From Halosimplex rubrum (lineage in GTDB: Archaea; Halobacteriota; Halobacteria; Halobacteriales; Haloarculaceae), in contig NZ_CP058910.1 of the NCBI RefSeq assembly GCF_013415885.1, positions 1,550,001 through 1,614,000 of the forward strand: a stretch of DNA of 64,000 bases, given 5' to 3'. Under the pieces are notes generated by a model. It was not told where the DNA came from and made no database searches. It worked only from the letters and a program-made list of their open reading frames with translations. Of the stretch, positions 34,416 to 44,255 are shown in pieces. How positions within the stretch are numbered: position 1 is the stretch's first letter; each line of letters begins with the position of its first letter. A program made the position numbers and the translations under genes.

Positions 34416-36131
34416 TCAGGCGAGTTCGTACCGGTCGAAGGTGCGGACGGCGTAGCGATAGGACAGGGCAGGGAGGAGCAACAGCACCACCAGCGCGACG
34501 GCGCTGACGGTGAAGAGCGCGCTCGGCGCCAGCGACACCTCCGAGGAGAGGACGAGCGAGGCGATCGCGCCGATCAGCGTCGCGCCGAGTTCGCGCGCGC
34601 CTTCGAGGCCGACGAAGACGGCGGCGACGGCCGCCAGGACGACGTGGGCGCTGAAGAGGACGAACGCCCACGGGCTGGGGACGACCGCTTCCATCGAGCG
34701 GGTGACGTTGGTCGCCTCGAAGCGGGGGAAGGCGGTCCCGATACCGACCGAGAGGCCGGCGGCGACGACCATCGCCACGGGCGAGAGCCCGACGAGGATC
34801 GCCGTCTTCCCGGCGCCCACCGGGCTCAGCGCGGCGACGACGCCGACGAGGACCGTCCCGACGGGGACGGCGACGATCAGGCCCGCCAGCACGTGCGCGA
34901 AGACGAACGCCCGGCCGGTCACCTCGCTCAGCATGGTGGTCGCGAGCACCGACCCCTGGTCGCCCAGCGGGTTGAGGGTGAAGACGACGCCGCCGGCCCA
35001 GGCGACGAACACGAGGAGGGCGTAGGGCAGGTACACCGGGATCTCGCCGGTCTGGAGGATCTCGACGAACGCGCCCGTCCCGAAGAAGAGCGGATAAGCG
35101 GCGTACATCAGCTTGAGCGGGGCGCGGGCGGCCCGGCGCCAGGCGAGGACGGCCAGCGCCGCGGTCGGTCGGTCGACGACCGCTTCGAGTCGGCGGGCGA
35201 GCCAGTCGTCGTCGGCGGTCGCCGCGGCGGTCGCGCTCGCCGCCCCGGAGGTATCGGATTCGGCGGGGTCGGGGTCGTCCTCGCCGGCGAGGGCGGGGTC
35301 GGCGAACCAGTGACGCCTGGCGACCCAGGTGCCCGCGGCGAGGGTGACGGCGGCGAAGCCGACGGAGGCGGCGACGGCCGCACCCGCTCGCGTCGCGTCG
35401 GCGGCCACGTTCGGCAGGCCGAGCAGTCCCAGGTCGGCGAACCAGCCGACGGGCGAGGCGGCCATCGGCTCGAAGATGGCGCCCACGGCCTGGTTGAGCG
35501 ACCCGCTGACGATGGCGGCCATGTAGACGACGAACACGAGGGCGATCAGGCCGTTCTTGTGGCGGGCGACGAACGGGAAGCGGGTGACGACGTGGCGGAT
35601 ACCGAGCCCGAGCGCGTACGCCGCGGTGGCGACGGTCGCTCCCCCGAGGACGAGGGCCAGCGGGACGCCCGCGGCCGGCCAGGGCGTCCCGGTGCCGAGC
35701 GCGAGGCCGACGCCGGCGCCGGCGGCGGGCAGCAACGTCCAGATCAGCAGGTAGACGAACTCGCTCGCGACGAGTCCGAGGTAGGCCTCGACGGTGGGGA
35801 CGACCGTCAGGACCCCGTCGGCGTTGGTGAGCGTGCCGCGCTGGCCGACGGCGCGGACGGCGAAGACCACGACGGCGATGGCCCACATGACGCCGACGAA
35901 CCCGCGGGCGGCTTCCGCCGTCGCCGTCGGTGCGAAATCGAGCGACCCCGAAGCGAGCGCACGGCCCAGCGCCCGACCGCCGTAGCCGCCCCCGGCGGTG
36001 AGCCCGAGCGTCAGCAGCGCGAACAGCCCCACGGAGACGATCGAGGTCGCCCAGCTGTCGGGGTCCGTCCGCTTGCGGACCATCCGCCGTACGTCGATGC
36101 GGGCCAGTCGGAGGCTGTGGCCGGCGTTCAT
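34416..36131 (-). CDS. ABC-2-type transporter permease
   Basis: 571 residues with at least twelve hydrophobic segments in two halves separated by a charged loop (about 295-345, EDDPDPAESDTSGAASAT). Examples: WATSIVSVGLFALLTLGL, then VMWAIAVVVFAVRAVGQ. The fold fits large haloarchaeal ABC-2-like permeases. Its start overlaps the ATPase stop by 4 bp, so the pair forms one exporter or efflux system; the cargo is unknown. Confidence 0.8.
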   Translation of the reverse strand: MNAGHSLRLARIDVRRMVRKRTDPDSWATSIVSVGLFALLTLGLTAGGGYGGRALGRALASGSLDFAPTATAEAARGFVGVMWAIAVVVFAVRAVGQRGTLTNADGVLTVVPTVEAYLGLVASEFVYLLIWTLLPAAGAGVGLALGTGTPWPAAGVPLALVLGGATVATAAYALGLGIRHVVTRFPFVARHKNGLIALVFVVYMAAIVSGSLNQAVGAIFEPMAASPVGWFADLGLLGLPNVAADATRAGAAVAASVGFAAVTLAAGTWVARRHWFADPALAGEDDPDPAESDTSGAASATAAATADDDWLARRLEAVVDRPTAALAVLAWRRAARAPLKLMYAAYPLFFGTGAFVEILQTGEIPVYLPYALLVFVAWAGGVVFTLNPLGDQGSVLATTMLSEVTGRAFVFAHVLAGLIVAVPVGTVLVGVVAALSPVGAGKTAILVGLSPVAMVVAAGLSVGIGTAFPRFEATNVTRSMEAVVPSPWAFVLFSAHVVLAAVAAVFVGLEGARELGATLIGAIASLVLSSEVSLAPSALFTVSAVALVVLLLLPALSYRYAVRTFDRYELA

Positions 36132-36937
36132 GACTGGGTGTCCGGCGTCGTCGCGCTCGCTTCGGCGGCGGTCGCCTCCTCGGTGTGGTCGGTCGTCACC
36201 TCGAGGAACACGTCCTCCAGCGACCCCGCCTCGCCGCGCTCGGCGCGCTGTTTGAGCCGGTCGGGCGGTCCCTCCGCGACGAGGTCGCCGCGGTGGAGGA
36301 CGCCGACGGTGTCGGCCAGCTCGTCGACGACCGGCAGGATGTGCGTCGAGAGGAACACGGTCGTCTCGCCGCCGGAGAGCTCGGCGACGAGGTCTTTGAC
36401 CGTCCGGGCGGCGCGGGGGTCCAGCCCGCTCGTCGGCTCGTCGAGGAAGAGGACCGGCGGCTCGTGGATCACCGTCGCGATCAGTCCGACCTTCTTGCGC
36501 ATCCCCGTCGAGAAGCCTTCGAGCCGGCGGTCGGCCTCGTCGGCCAGCGAGAAGCGGTCGAGATAGCGGTCGATGCGGTCGCGGGCCTGCTCGCGAGGTA
36601 TGTCGTGGAGGGCGGCGACGTGGCGCAACTGTTCGCGAGCGGTCAGCTCGTCGAACAGCGGCGGTTCCTCGGGGAGATACCCCACCACGGAGATCAGCTC
36701 CCGGCGGTCGGTCACGTCGACGCCCATCACGTGAGCCGACCCGCTCGTGGGCCGGGTGAGCGTCGTCAGCATCCGCATCGTCGTCGTCTTCCCGGAGCCG
36801 TTGGGACCGAGGAAGCCGTACACCTCGCCCTGGTCGATCGACAGGTCGAGGCCGTCGACCGCCAGCACGTCGCCGAACCGTTTCGTCAGATCGCTCGTCT
36901 CGATCGCGAGACCGTCTGGGGGACGTTCGGGGGCCAT
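36128..36937 (-). CDS. ABC transporter ATP-binding protein
   Basis: 269 residues from ATG 36937; the longer frame upstream is not protein-like. Walker A GPNGSGKTTTMRML, Q-loop GYLPEEPPLFDELT, signature GFSTGMRKKVGL, Walker B VLFLDEPTSGLDP and H-loop STHIL are all intact. The C-terminal EDVFLEVT is typical of CcmA/DrrA-like ATPases. It pairs with the permease gene downstream. Confidence 0.92.
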   Translation of the reverse strand: MAPERPPDGLAIETSDLTKRFGDVLAVDGLDLSIDQGEVYGFLGPNGSGKTTTMRMLTTLTRPTSGSAHVMGVDVTDRRELISVVGYLPEEPPLFDELTAREQLRHVAALHDIPREQARDRIDRYLDRFSLADEADRRLEGFSTGMRKKVGLIATVIHEPPVLFLDEPTSGLDPRAARTVKDLVAELSGGETTVFLSTHILPVVDELADTVGVLHRGDLVAEGPPDRLKQRAERGEAGSLEDVFLEVTTDHTEEATAAEASATTPDTQS

Positions 36938-37010
36938 ATCGCCCTGTTCACGCGTCTGACCCTTATGTGATCGGTCGGCCTGACAGGATCTCGGTATCGG
37001 ACGGGGGCGG

Positions 37011-37817
37011 TCACCGCAGGTCGGCGCGGAGACAGAGCGACCGCGGCGGCCGCTCGGCGAGGTCGGCCACCTCCTCCAGCAGTTCGTCGTCCAATCGCTC
37101 GGAGAGGTCGGGCTCGCGCAGGGCCGTGAGCGCGAACCCGGCGTCGAACAGCGGGTCGGTGAGCGCGTCGAGCGGTCGCCGGTGGAAGGTCGACGGGGCG
37201 GCGTCGTCGCCGCCGGTCCCATCCTGCTGTCCGTCGGGCACCGACCCGTTCCAGTAGAGGTCGTAGCGTTCGGTGTCGACGTAGGTCGACGACCCGGAGT
37301 CGGCGTCGACGGCCGGACGAGCGTCGAGCCCGTCGATGGCCCGGGTGTCGGGATAGGACGCCTCGCGGGCGACGAGGTACTCGTGGAAGGGGTGGTGGGT
37401 CGAGCAGACGACCGAGCCGCCGGGGCGGACCAGGCGGGCGAACGCCGCGGCGACGGGTTCGAGATCGGGGAGGTGCGAGAGGACGTGCTGGCAGAGCACG
37501 AGGTCGAATCCGTCGTCGTCGAGGAAGTCGAGGCCCGTCGCGAGGTCGCCGCGGCGGAACTCGATGCGGTCGCGGTCGCCGTAGCGTTCGCGCGCGGTCT
37601 CGATCATTCCCGCGCTCGCGTCGACGCCGACCACGTCGGCGCCGCGGTCGGCGAGCGCGGCGGCGTGGGTGCCGTCGCCGCAGCCGGCGTCGAGGACGCG
37701 CTTCCCGCCGAGGTCCGGGAGCAGTTCGTCGACGGTTGGCCACAGCACCTGTGCGCGCCACGGGACCGCGGCGTAGTCGCTCCAGTCGTCGGCGAGGTCG
37801 TCGTAGTGGTCGGACAT
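37011..37817 (-). CDS. class I SAM-dependent methyltransferase
   Basis: 268 residues from ATG 37817 (MSDHYDDLADDWSDYAAVPW). Motif I VLDAGCGDGTHAAAL, then VGVDASAGMI, and post-motif GFDLVLCQHVLSHLPD, followed by the HHPFHEYLVA insert. It is a UbiE/Coq5-like methyltransferase; the acceptor is unknown. Single gene, on the minus strand between the ABC system and the cobamide gene cbiP. Confidence 0.85.
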   Translation of the reverse strand: MSDHYDDLADDWSDYAAVPWRAQVLWPTVDELLPDLGGKRVLDAGCGDGTHAAALADRGADVVGVDASAGMIETARERYGDRDRIEFRRGDLATGLDFLDDDGFDLVLCQHVLSHLPDLEPVAAAFARLVRPGGSVVCSTHHPFHEYLVAREASYPDTRAIDGLDARPAVDADSGSSTYVDTERYDLYWNGSVPDGQQDGTGGDDAAPSTFHRRPLDALTDPLFDAGFALTALREPDLSERLDDELLEEVADLAERPPRSLCLRADLR

Positions 37818-37990
37818 GTGAACGGCGCTCACGAACGGATGGATCCAGTCGTCACTTCAGTGGTTCGGACAGGCCGATCTCGCGTGCGTGCCCGACAACT
37901 GCCGCTGGGACCTGATCTCTGTCGCAACTCGGGAGAGCTGAGGAGCGAAATCAGAACCACCATACATCCCCGTTCGGTCTATCGAAGGAA

Positions 37991-38164
37991 ATGACAACTA
38001 TCGTTACAGTCCGACACGGCGAGACCACGTGGAACCGGGAGGGGCGATTGCAAGGCTGGGCGCCCGTCCCACTCACCGGGTACTGCTCGATCACCGAGTT
38101 CGAGTTCGACCACGAGACGGATGCGGTGCGGGTCGTTCGCGAGAACGATACCGGCCACTGTTGA
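37991..38164 (+). pseudogene. histidine phosphatase with internal in-frame deletion
   Basis: A 57-codon frame begins [18 protein letters not shown] then [10 protein letters not shown], the catalytic N-terminus of a phosphoglycerate-mutase-like histidine phosphatase (RHGE). It then jumps to [20 protein letters not shown] and ends in an acidic tail typical of the C-terminus of the same family. About 130-150 residues of the fold, including the second catalytic His, are missing. The junction is in frame, so the gene is likely a deletion remnant. Its place directly before cbiP suggests a possible lost alpha-ribazole phosphatase (CobC-like), although this is inference. Confidence 0.72.
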
Positions 38165-38235
38165 CTCCCTCCGACGATCGACCGATCCCCGGCCCGTATT
38201 TACCGCTCGGTCCCGAACCGACGAGCGACTCCCGG

Positions 38236-39843
38236 ATGACACGGACGATCCTGATCGCGGGCACGGCCAGCCACGCCGGCAAGAGCACCGTCGCCGCGGG
38301 GCTCTGCCGGTACCTCGCGGATCGGGGCGTCGACGCGGTGCCGTTCAAGGCCCAGAACATGAGCAACAACGCCCGCGCGGTGCCGAAAGCGGAGGCCGTC
38401 ACCGACGACGGCGAAGCCGACGCTGCGGCGTTCGGCGAGATCGGCGTCTCCCAGTACGTCCAGGCCCGCGCCGCCCGCGTCCCGTCCACCACGGACCACA
38501 ACCCTGTCCTGCTCAAACCCCGCGGCGACGGCGAGTCCCAGCTCGTCCTCGACGGCGAGGCGGTCGCCCACTACGAGGCCGGCGAGTACTACGACGACCA
38601 CTGGGAGCGCGCCCGCGAGACGGCCCGCCGCGCCCACGAGCGACTCGCCGCCGACCACGAGGTCGTCGTCGCCGAAGGTGCGGGGTCGATCGCAGAGCCG
38701 AACCTGCGCGACCGGGACCTGGCAAATATCGAGACCGCGCGCTTCGCCGACGCCGCGGTCCTCCTCGCGGCCGACATCGAGCGCGGGGGCGCGTTCGCCA
38801 GCCTCGTCGGCACGGTGGAACTGCTCCCCGACGACGTGCGCGAGCGGGTCGCCGGCGCCGTCCTGACGAAGTTCCGCGGCGACGAATCGCTGCTCGACCC
38901 CGCCATCGAGGAAGTCGAGGAGCGAACTGGTGTCCCCATTTTGGGCGTGATCCCCCACGACGACCCCGGGTTGCCCGCCGAGGACAGCGTCGACCTCCCC
39001 GCGGAGGGTGAGCGAGCGATCCGCGGAACCGACGACGGCGTCCCCGACGACCGGGCGGTCGCCGTCGCCGTCCCACGAGTGCCCCGGATCTCGAACTTCA
39101 CCGATCTGGAACCGCTGGCCCGCGAACCCGGGGTTCGGGTGGTCTACCTGCCGCTCGACGCCGCCCTCGACGACCCCGGGGCCGTCGGCGCCGGTACCGG
39201 TCGCGGGGCCGACGCCGTCGTGTTGCCGGGCACCAAGAACACCGTCGACGACCTCCGGGCGCTGCGGGCGGCGGGCTTTCCCGAGCGACTCCGCGCGTTC
39301 GACGGGCCGGTCGTGGGCCTCTGTGGCGGCTACCAGATGCTCGGCGAGCGCATCACGTCCGCCGGCGTCGAGAGCACCGACGACATCGATTCCCTCGAAG
39401 GTATCGGCCTCCTCCCGGTCGAGACGCGCTTCTCGACGGACAAACGGGTCGAGCGAGCGACCCGTCGTATCGACGGCGTCGGTCCGCTCGCGGGCGCCGC
39501 GGGCGAGGTCTCGGGCTACGAGATCCACATGGGCGAGACGCGCGTGCTCGACCGGGGAGGCGACACCGGCGCCGCGGTCGACCGGCCGTTCCCCGACGCC
39601 GGGGCGGGCGCGGCGACCGACCGAGTGCTGGGGACGTATCTACACGGACTGTTCGAGAACGAGACCGCTCGCGACGCGTTCGTGGAGCGTGTCTTTTCCC
39701 ACGTAGGTATCGAACGGTCCGACGGCGGTTCGGCGGCGGGGTCGCCGTACGACAGGGCGGCCGACCTCGTCGCGGGGCTGGGACGGGACACGCTGGCCGA
39801 GGGCCTCGGCCTGGGCGCGCTCGCCGACGAGGCGGGCCGGTAG
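38236..39843 (+). CDS. cbiP: cobyric acid synthase CbiP/CobQ
   Basis: 535 residues from ATG 38236. N-terminal dethiobiotin-synthetase-like domain with P-loop [16 protein letters not shown] and [14 protein letters not shown]-terminal class I glutamine amidotransferase with nucleophile Cys in [13 protein letters not shown] and the catalytic His in YEIHMGET plus [10 protein letters not shown]. It amidates four ring side chains (b, d, e, g) of adenosylcobyrinate a,c-diamide. Length is slightly above bacterial CobQ. Confidence 0.96.
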   Translation: MTRTILIAGTASHAGKSTVAAGLCRYLADRGVDAVPFKAQNMSNNARAVPKAEAVTDDGEADAAAFGEIGVSQYVQARAARVPSTTDHNPVLLKPRGDGESQLVLDGEAVAHYEAGEYYDDHWERARETARRAHERLAADHEVVVAEGAGSIAEPNLRDRDLANIETARFADAAVLLAADIERGGAFASLVGTVELLPDDVRERVAGAVLTKFRGDESLLDPAIEEVEERTGVPILGVIPHDDPGLPAEDSVDLPAEGERAIRGTDDGVPDDRAVAVAVPRVPRISNFTDLEPLAREPGVRVVYLPLDAALDDPGAVGAGTGRGADAVVLPGTKNTVDDLRALRAAGFPERLRAFDGPVVGLCGGYQMLGERITSAGVESTDDIDSLEGIGLLPVETRFSTDKRVERATRRIDGVGPLAGAAGEVSGYEIHMGETRVLDRGGDTGAAVDRPFPDAGAGAATDRVLGTYLHGLFENETARDAFVERVFSHVGIERSDGGSAAGSPYDRAADLVAGLGRDTLAEGLGLGALADEAGR

Positions 39844-39873
39844 ACTGACCGGTCCGGCGGCCGTGGATCGGGT

Positions 39874-40731
39874 ATGTCGCTCCCCTCCGTCGACGACGCC
39901 CGCGCGTGGATCGATGCCCGCTCGGCGCGCGGACTCGCGCTCCGGGTGGCCGTAGCGGTCGCCGTCCTCGCGCTGGCGGGTGGCCTGGCCTTCTACGCCT
40001 ACTTCGGTGTCTTCGCCCACCACGCTCCCGAGGAGGTCCGGGAGTCGGTCCGCGCGGACGGGAACGTGACGGTGACCGAGGAGTACGGCGGGTTCGTCGT
40101 CTCGGACGCCGACCCCGGCGTCGAGCGCATCGGCGTGGTGTTGTACCCGGGCGGTCGGGTGGCGCCCGACGCGTACCTCCCGACGGCCGCGCGGATCGCG
40201 ACGCGGGCGAACGTCACCGTCGTCGTCCCGAAGATGCGGGCGAACCTCGCGGTGTTGTCGATCGGGCGGGCCGACGCGGTCCTCGCGGGCGAACGGAACG
40301 TCTCGCGATGGGTCGTCGGCGGACACTCCCTCGGTGGGGCGATGGCGTGTCGGTACGCCGGGTCCAATCCCGAGGCCGTCGACGGTCTGCTGCTCGTCGG
40401 CGCGTACTGCGACCAGCCGGTCCGCGGGATGCCCGCCCTGGCGGTTCTCGGGACGCGCGATGCGGTGCTCGACCGCGAGCAGTTCGCCGACAGCCGGGCG
40501 AACCTGCCGGCCGACGCCGCCGTCGAGCGCATCGAGGGGATGAACCACTCCCAGGCGGGGCACTACACCGGCCAATCCGGCGACCGTCCGGCGCGGATCG
40601 AGACCGACGCGGCCCACCGTCGGCTCGCGGGGGTCGTCGCCGACTGGCTCTGCGCCGGGCTCGACCACTGCGCGGCCGACGCCTCGCCGGACGACGGGAC
40701 GGCCGCGCTCGCGCGGCCACCGTCGACCTGA
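39874..40731 (+). CDS. membrane-anchored alpha/beta hydrolase
   Basis: 285 residues. A signal anchor at about 25-47 (VAVAVAVLALAGGLAFYAYFG), then an alpha/beta-hydrolase core: nucleophile elbow GGHSLGGAMACRYAG (Ser), and a late catalytic His in GMNHSQAGHYTGQ. The acid is probably the Asp after LGTRDAVL. The family is often called alpha/beta-hydrolase or dienelactone-hydrolase-like in annotation; the substrate is unknown. The C-terminus has a CAGLDHCAAD cysteine pair. Confidence 0.8.
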   Translation: MSLPSVDDARAWIDARSARGLALRVAVAVAVLALAGGLAFYAYFGVFAHHAPEEVRESVRADGNVTVTEEYGGFVVSDADPGVERIGVVLYPGGRVAPDAYLPTAARIATRANVTVVVPKMRANLAVLSIGRADAVLAGERNVSRWVVGGHSLGGAMACRYAGSNPEAVDGLLLVGAYCDQPVRGMPALAVLGTRDAVLDREQFADSRANLPADAAVERIEGMNHSQAGHYTGQSGDRPARIETDAAHRRLAGVVADWLCAGLDHCAADASPDDGTAALARPPST

Positions 40732-41023
40732 CACCGCCTCCCGAACCACCGAGTGCGCCGGACTGTTCCCGTGTGGGTCTACCGCTCGACGGCACCGTCG
40801 CTCGGCGGTCCGCTACCGGTCGCGCGCGAGCGCGCCGACGGCCCCACAGGGGAGGGCGACAGTCGGGCCACGGCCGTATCGCCGACGGGCTCGGACATTT
40901 CGAAATACGTTCGATCGGTTAATCGGTGGGAAACAACCCGATCGTTTCTAAATCTGTCGAAGCCATGCAGTATTTGCGAACTCGATCGGAACAGAATTAC
41001 GGACGTGCTATTTTCGGAGGAGT

Positions 41024-42337
41024 ATGAGTGTGCATCGGATACGTGGCAACTCGCGCCGGGGGCTGGTGTCGGCGACGCTCGGCTTCTTCGTTGGGTTCGC
41101 CGGCGTCGTGTTGTACGGGCCGGTCGCGACGGAGTTCGAGTCGGCGATGGGGCTGTCCGGGCTGGCGCTCGGGTTGCTGGTCGGTGCGCCCCAGCTGACG
41201 GGGTCGCTGCTGCGGATCCCCTTCGGCGCGTGGGTCGACGAGGTCGGCCCGCGCAAGCCGTTTCTGGTCCTCCTGACGCTCTCGATCGCCGGGATGGCCG
41301 GGCTGTCGGCGCTGCTGGTGACGGCCTATCCCGACGGGCTGACGATGGAGCTGTACCCGCTGGTCTTCCTGTGTGGCGCCCTGAGCGGCTGCGGGATCGC
41401 CACCTTCTCCGTGGGCACCACCCAGACCTCCTACTGGTACCCGAAGGACCGCCAGGGGACGGTGCTGGCGGTGTACGCGGGGCTGGGCAACAGCTCGCCG
41501 GGGCTGTTCACGCTCCTCGTCCCGATCGCGCTGTCGGCGCTCGGGCTGACGACGTCCTATCTCGTCTGGTTCGCGTTCCTGGTGGTCGGGACGGTCGCCT
41601 ACGCCGCGCTGGCGGTCGACCCGCCCTCGTTTCAGCTGCGCGAACAGGGGCTCGATACCGGCGAGGCGCGTCAGCGGGCCGAAGCGTACGGCCAGGAGCT
41701 GTTCCCGGGCGGGGACGCCTTCGCGTCGGTCCGCGAGGCCGCGGCGATCCCGCGGACCTGGGGGCTGGTCGCGCTGTTTTTCACTTCCTTCGGTGGCTTC
41801 CTGGCGCTGACGGTGTGGTTGCCCTCCTACTGGACGGCGATCCACGGGATGGGCGTTCAGGGGGCGGGGGCGCTGACGGCCATCGCGTTTACCTTACCGG
41901 CGGCGATCCTGCGGGTTCCGGGAGGGTACCTCAGCGACCGCATCGGCGGGGAGGTGACGGCGGTCGGGAGCTTCGTCGTCGTCGGCATCGCGGCGCTGGG
42001 ACTCGTCGTCACGCGGACCTACGGGACCGCGCTCGGGGCGACGGTCTGTCTGGCCGTCGGGATCGGCGTCGCCAACGCCGCCGTCTTCCAGCTCGTCCCG
42101 AAGTACGTGCCCGAAGCCGTCGGCGGCGCGTCGGGACTGGTCGGCGGCCTCGGCGCGTTCGGCGGGTTCGTCGTCCCGCCGCTGTTGGGGCTGTTCGTCG
42201 ACAGCTTCGGCGAGTCGGGCTACGCAAGCGGGTTCGTCGTCTTCGTCGCACTCGCGCTCGTCTCGGTCGCGCTCTCCGAGCGGCTCTACCGCACCCGCGC
42301 GAGCGTCGGGGTCGACGCCGCGGCCGCCGGGGAGTGA
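41024..42337 (+). CDS. narK: MFS transporter, NarK (nitrate/nitrite) type
   Basis: 437 residues with twelve hydrophobic segments. The N-terminal LSGLALGLLVGAPQLTGSLL and RIPFGAWVDEVGPRKPFLV (MFS loop 2-3 motif), and FSVGTTQTSYWYPKDRQGT with the conserved NarK-like GxxN/Q region, support nitrate/nitrite transport. An antiporter for other anions is possible. The 292-bp upstream gap includes the AT-rich CGAAATACGTTCGATCGG, but I cannot name a regulator. No nitrate-reductase genes lie next to it. Confidence 0.78.
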   Translation: MSVHRIRGNSRRGLVSATLGFFVGFAGVVLYGPVATEFESAMGLSGLALGLLVGAPQLTGSLLRIPFGAWVDEVGPRKPFLVLLTLSIAGMAGLSALLVTAYPDGLTMELYPLVFLCGALSGCGIATFSVGTTQTSYWYPKDRQGTVLAVYAGLGNSSPGLFTLLVPIALSALGLTTSYLVWFAFLVVGTVAYAALAVDPPSFQLREQGLDTGEARQRAEAYGQELFPGGDAFASVREAAAIPRTWGLVALFFTSFGGFLALTVWLPSYWTAIHGMGVQGAGALTAIAFTLPAAILRVPGGYLSDRIGGEVTAVGSFVVVGIAALGLVVTRTYGTALGATVCLAVGIGVANAAVFQLVPKYVPEAVGGASGLVGGLGAFGGFVVPPLLGLFVDSFGESGYASGFVVFVALALVSVALSERLYRTRASVGVDAAAAGE

Positions 42338-42389
42338 CCGCCGGTCTCGGCGACCGAGTCGGCGTCACTCGCCGGTCACCCGTCCCGAG

Positions 42390-44060
42390 TCACTCGACGA
42401 CGAGTTCGACCGTATCGGTCGTCGTCTGACCGGTGTTGTCGGTCGCGGTCAGCTCGACGGTGTAAGTGCCCGCCGAGTCGTAGGCGTGGGACGCCCACCA
42501 GCCTTCGGCGCTCGTATCGTCGCCGAAGTCCCAGGCGAGCGCGTCGACCCAGCGCTCGTCGCCGGCGGTGTCGCGGGCCTCGAACTCGACGGTCTCGTCG
42601 ACGGCCGGTCCGGTCGTGCTCGGGTCGGCTTTCGCGACTTTCTCGGTCGGCTCGGTGACGGTGATCGCCAGCCCGTGGGTCGTCGACTCGCCGGCGTCGT
42701 TCGTCGCGGTGAGCGCGACCTCGTACTGGCCGGGGCCGTCGTACTGGGCGTCGACCCACCAGCCCTCGCCGGTGGTGCCGTTCCCGAGGTCCCACTCCAG
42801 CGTCGAGACGTGGCGGTCGTCGCCCGAGGTGTCGCGGGCCTCGAAGTGGACCCAGTCGCCCGCGGTCGCCTGGGTCCTGTCCGGCTGCAAGCGCGCGATG
42901 GGGTCATCGGAGGTCTCGGCGAGCCACTGTCTGATGAACCCGCCGTGTTCCTCGGGCGCCGAGCGCAGCGTCCACTCGTCGGCGCCGCCCGGGCCGGGGG
43001 AGTCGAACATCGTCGGCGCCCACGAGTCGTCGAAACACCAGGCCGCCCAGCCCATGTTGTCGTAGCTCTCGACCCACTCGCGGAAGGGCTGGCCCCAGTC
43101 GGTGTTGGTGCCGTAGTCGAGGCCGTCGCTGTAGGGGTCCCAGCCGAACTCGGTGACGAAGACGGGCACGTCCTCGGCGGGCGCGCCGTAGGTGTCGTCG
43201 AACTCGTCGGGCTGGCCGTTGTCCGGGTAGATGTGGGCGGCGTAGATCAGGTTCTCCCCCTCGAAGGGGTACTCCGGGGCGAAGTTCGTCCGGGAGGTCC
43301 AGCTCGGCGACCCGATGACGATGGGGGTCTCCGGGGCGTCCTCGCGGACCATGTCCACCCACGGCTGGGCGGTGTCGCGCCACAGCAGCCACTCGTCCTC
43401 GGGGCTCTCGACGGCTTCGCCGTTGTCGCTCCAGAAGATCGGGTAGGTGGGTTCGTTGAACAGCTCGTAGCAGACGTGCTCGTCGTCGGCGAACGCCGGT
43501 GCGACGCCGCCCCAGAAGGTCCGGACGATCTCGTCGGGGCTGGTGTCGTAGTCGGCGTCGTCGGCCGCCGCCTCGGTGTAGGGGTGGATGACGTGGAAGT
43601 CGATCAGCGCGTAGATGCCCCGCTCGCCCAGCAGGTCGACGACCGGCCGGAGCACGTCGTCGATCAGCCCGTCGACGCCGAGCTGGTCCACGTCCCACTG
43701 GGTGACCGGCAGGCGGACGACGTTGGGGTACCAGCCCCGAGCGGGGTCGCTCGCCCAGTCGACGACCTCCTCGGGCGTCTTCGGGTGGGTCCCCTCGACC
43801 TCGTAGAAGCCCATCGACGCCGTCGCGAGGCCGCGGAGTCTGACCGGCTCGCCGTCGGCGTCTCTGACCCACCGGCCGTCGGTGTGCAGTCGCGAGGGCG
43901 CCCCCTCGTCGTTCGCCGCCGCGGTCCCCGCGAAGCCGCCCAGCGCGACGCCGGCCACGCCCGCCCCCGTCGCTCGCAGGACGCCCCGCCGCGTCGCCGT
44001 CCGTTCCCATGTGCCCGTTCGCCGCTCGTCTGATCCGTGCGGATCGATATCTGGTGTCAT
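42390..44060 (-). CDS. Tat-exported GH5 cellulase-like enzyme with two PKD domains
   Basis: 556 residues from ATG 44060. Tat signal TATRRGVLRATGAGVAGVALG near residues 21-41. A GH5 (beta/alpha)8 catalytic domain follows, with acid/base Glu in CYELFNEPTYPI (about 203) and nucleophile Glu in VPVFVTEFGWDPY (about 304). After LQPDRTQA come two tandem PKD domains with WDLGNGTTGEGWW and WDFGDDTSAEGWW, the second reaching the C-terminus. It likely cuts beta-1,4-glucan or mannan outside the cell; the PKD domains space or bind. Single-gene transcript. Confidence 0.9.
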   Translation of the reverse strand: MTPDIDPHGSDERRTGTWERTATRRGVLRATGAGVAGVALGGFAGTAAANDEGAPSRLHTDGRWVRDADGEPVRLRGLATASMGFYEVEGTHPKTPEEVVDWASDPARGWYPNVVRLPVTQWDVDQLGVDGLIDDVLRPVVDLLGERGIYALIDFHVIHPYTEAAADDADYDTSPDEIVRTFWGGVAPAFADDEHVCYELFNEPTYPIFWSDNGEAVESPEDEWLLWRDTAQPWVDMVREDAPETPIVIGSPSWTSRTNFAPEYPFEGENLIYAAHIYPDNGQPDEFDDTYGAPAEDVPVFVTEFGWDPYSDGLDYGTNTDWGQPFREWVESYDNMGWAAWCFDDSWAPTMFDSPGPGGADEWTLRSAPEEHGGFIRQWLAETSDDPIARLQPDRTQATAGDWVHFEARDTSGDDRHVSTLEWDLGNGTTGEGWWVDAQYDGPGQYEVALTATNDAGESTTHGLAITVTEPTEKVAKADPSTTGPAVDETVEFEARDTAGDERWVDALAWDFGDDTSAEGWWASHAYDSAGTYTVELTATDNTGQTTTDTVELVVE

Positions 44061-44221
44061 GCCACTTTTCCATCGGAACGACACGATGTAATACCATAGT
44101 CGAGTGAAACGTCGGGCCGCTGAAACTCCTTGGATTTCACAGTGTGGAACGGCATAGGGCGCGTGAGGGTGTCTTCGGCCCGACGGGGTGCTCGCGCGCC
44201 AACTACCTGTCGCTCACACGA

Positions 44222-44233
44222 ATGTTTTTAAGC
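44222..44233 (+). promoter_or_regulatory. TATA box of the MinD-like gene
   Basis: ATGTTTTTAAG lies about 28 bp before ATG 44256, with GC-rich flanks; this is leaderless spacing. Confidence 0.6.
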
Positions 44234-44255
44234 CAGGGGGAACCACCCCGACGTG

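Noticed and set aside
33034-35886. A 950-codon minus-strand open frame across cbiZ, cobA and the permease
   Set aside because: Composition is Arg/Pro/Gly low-complexity and it conflicts with three well-supported genes.
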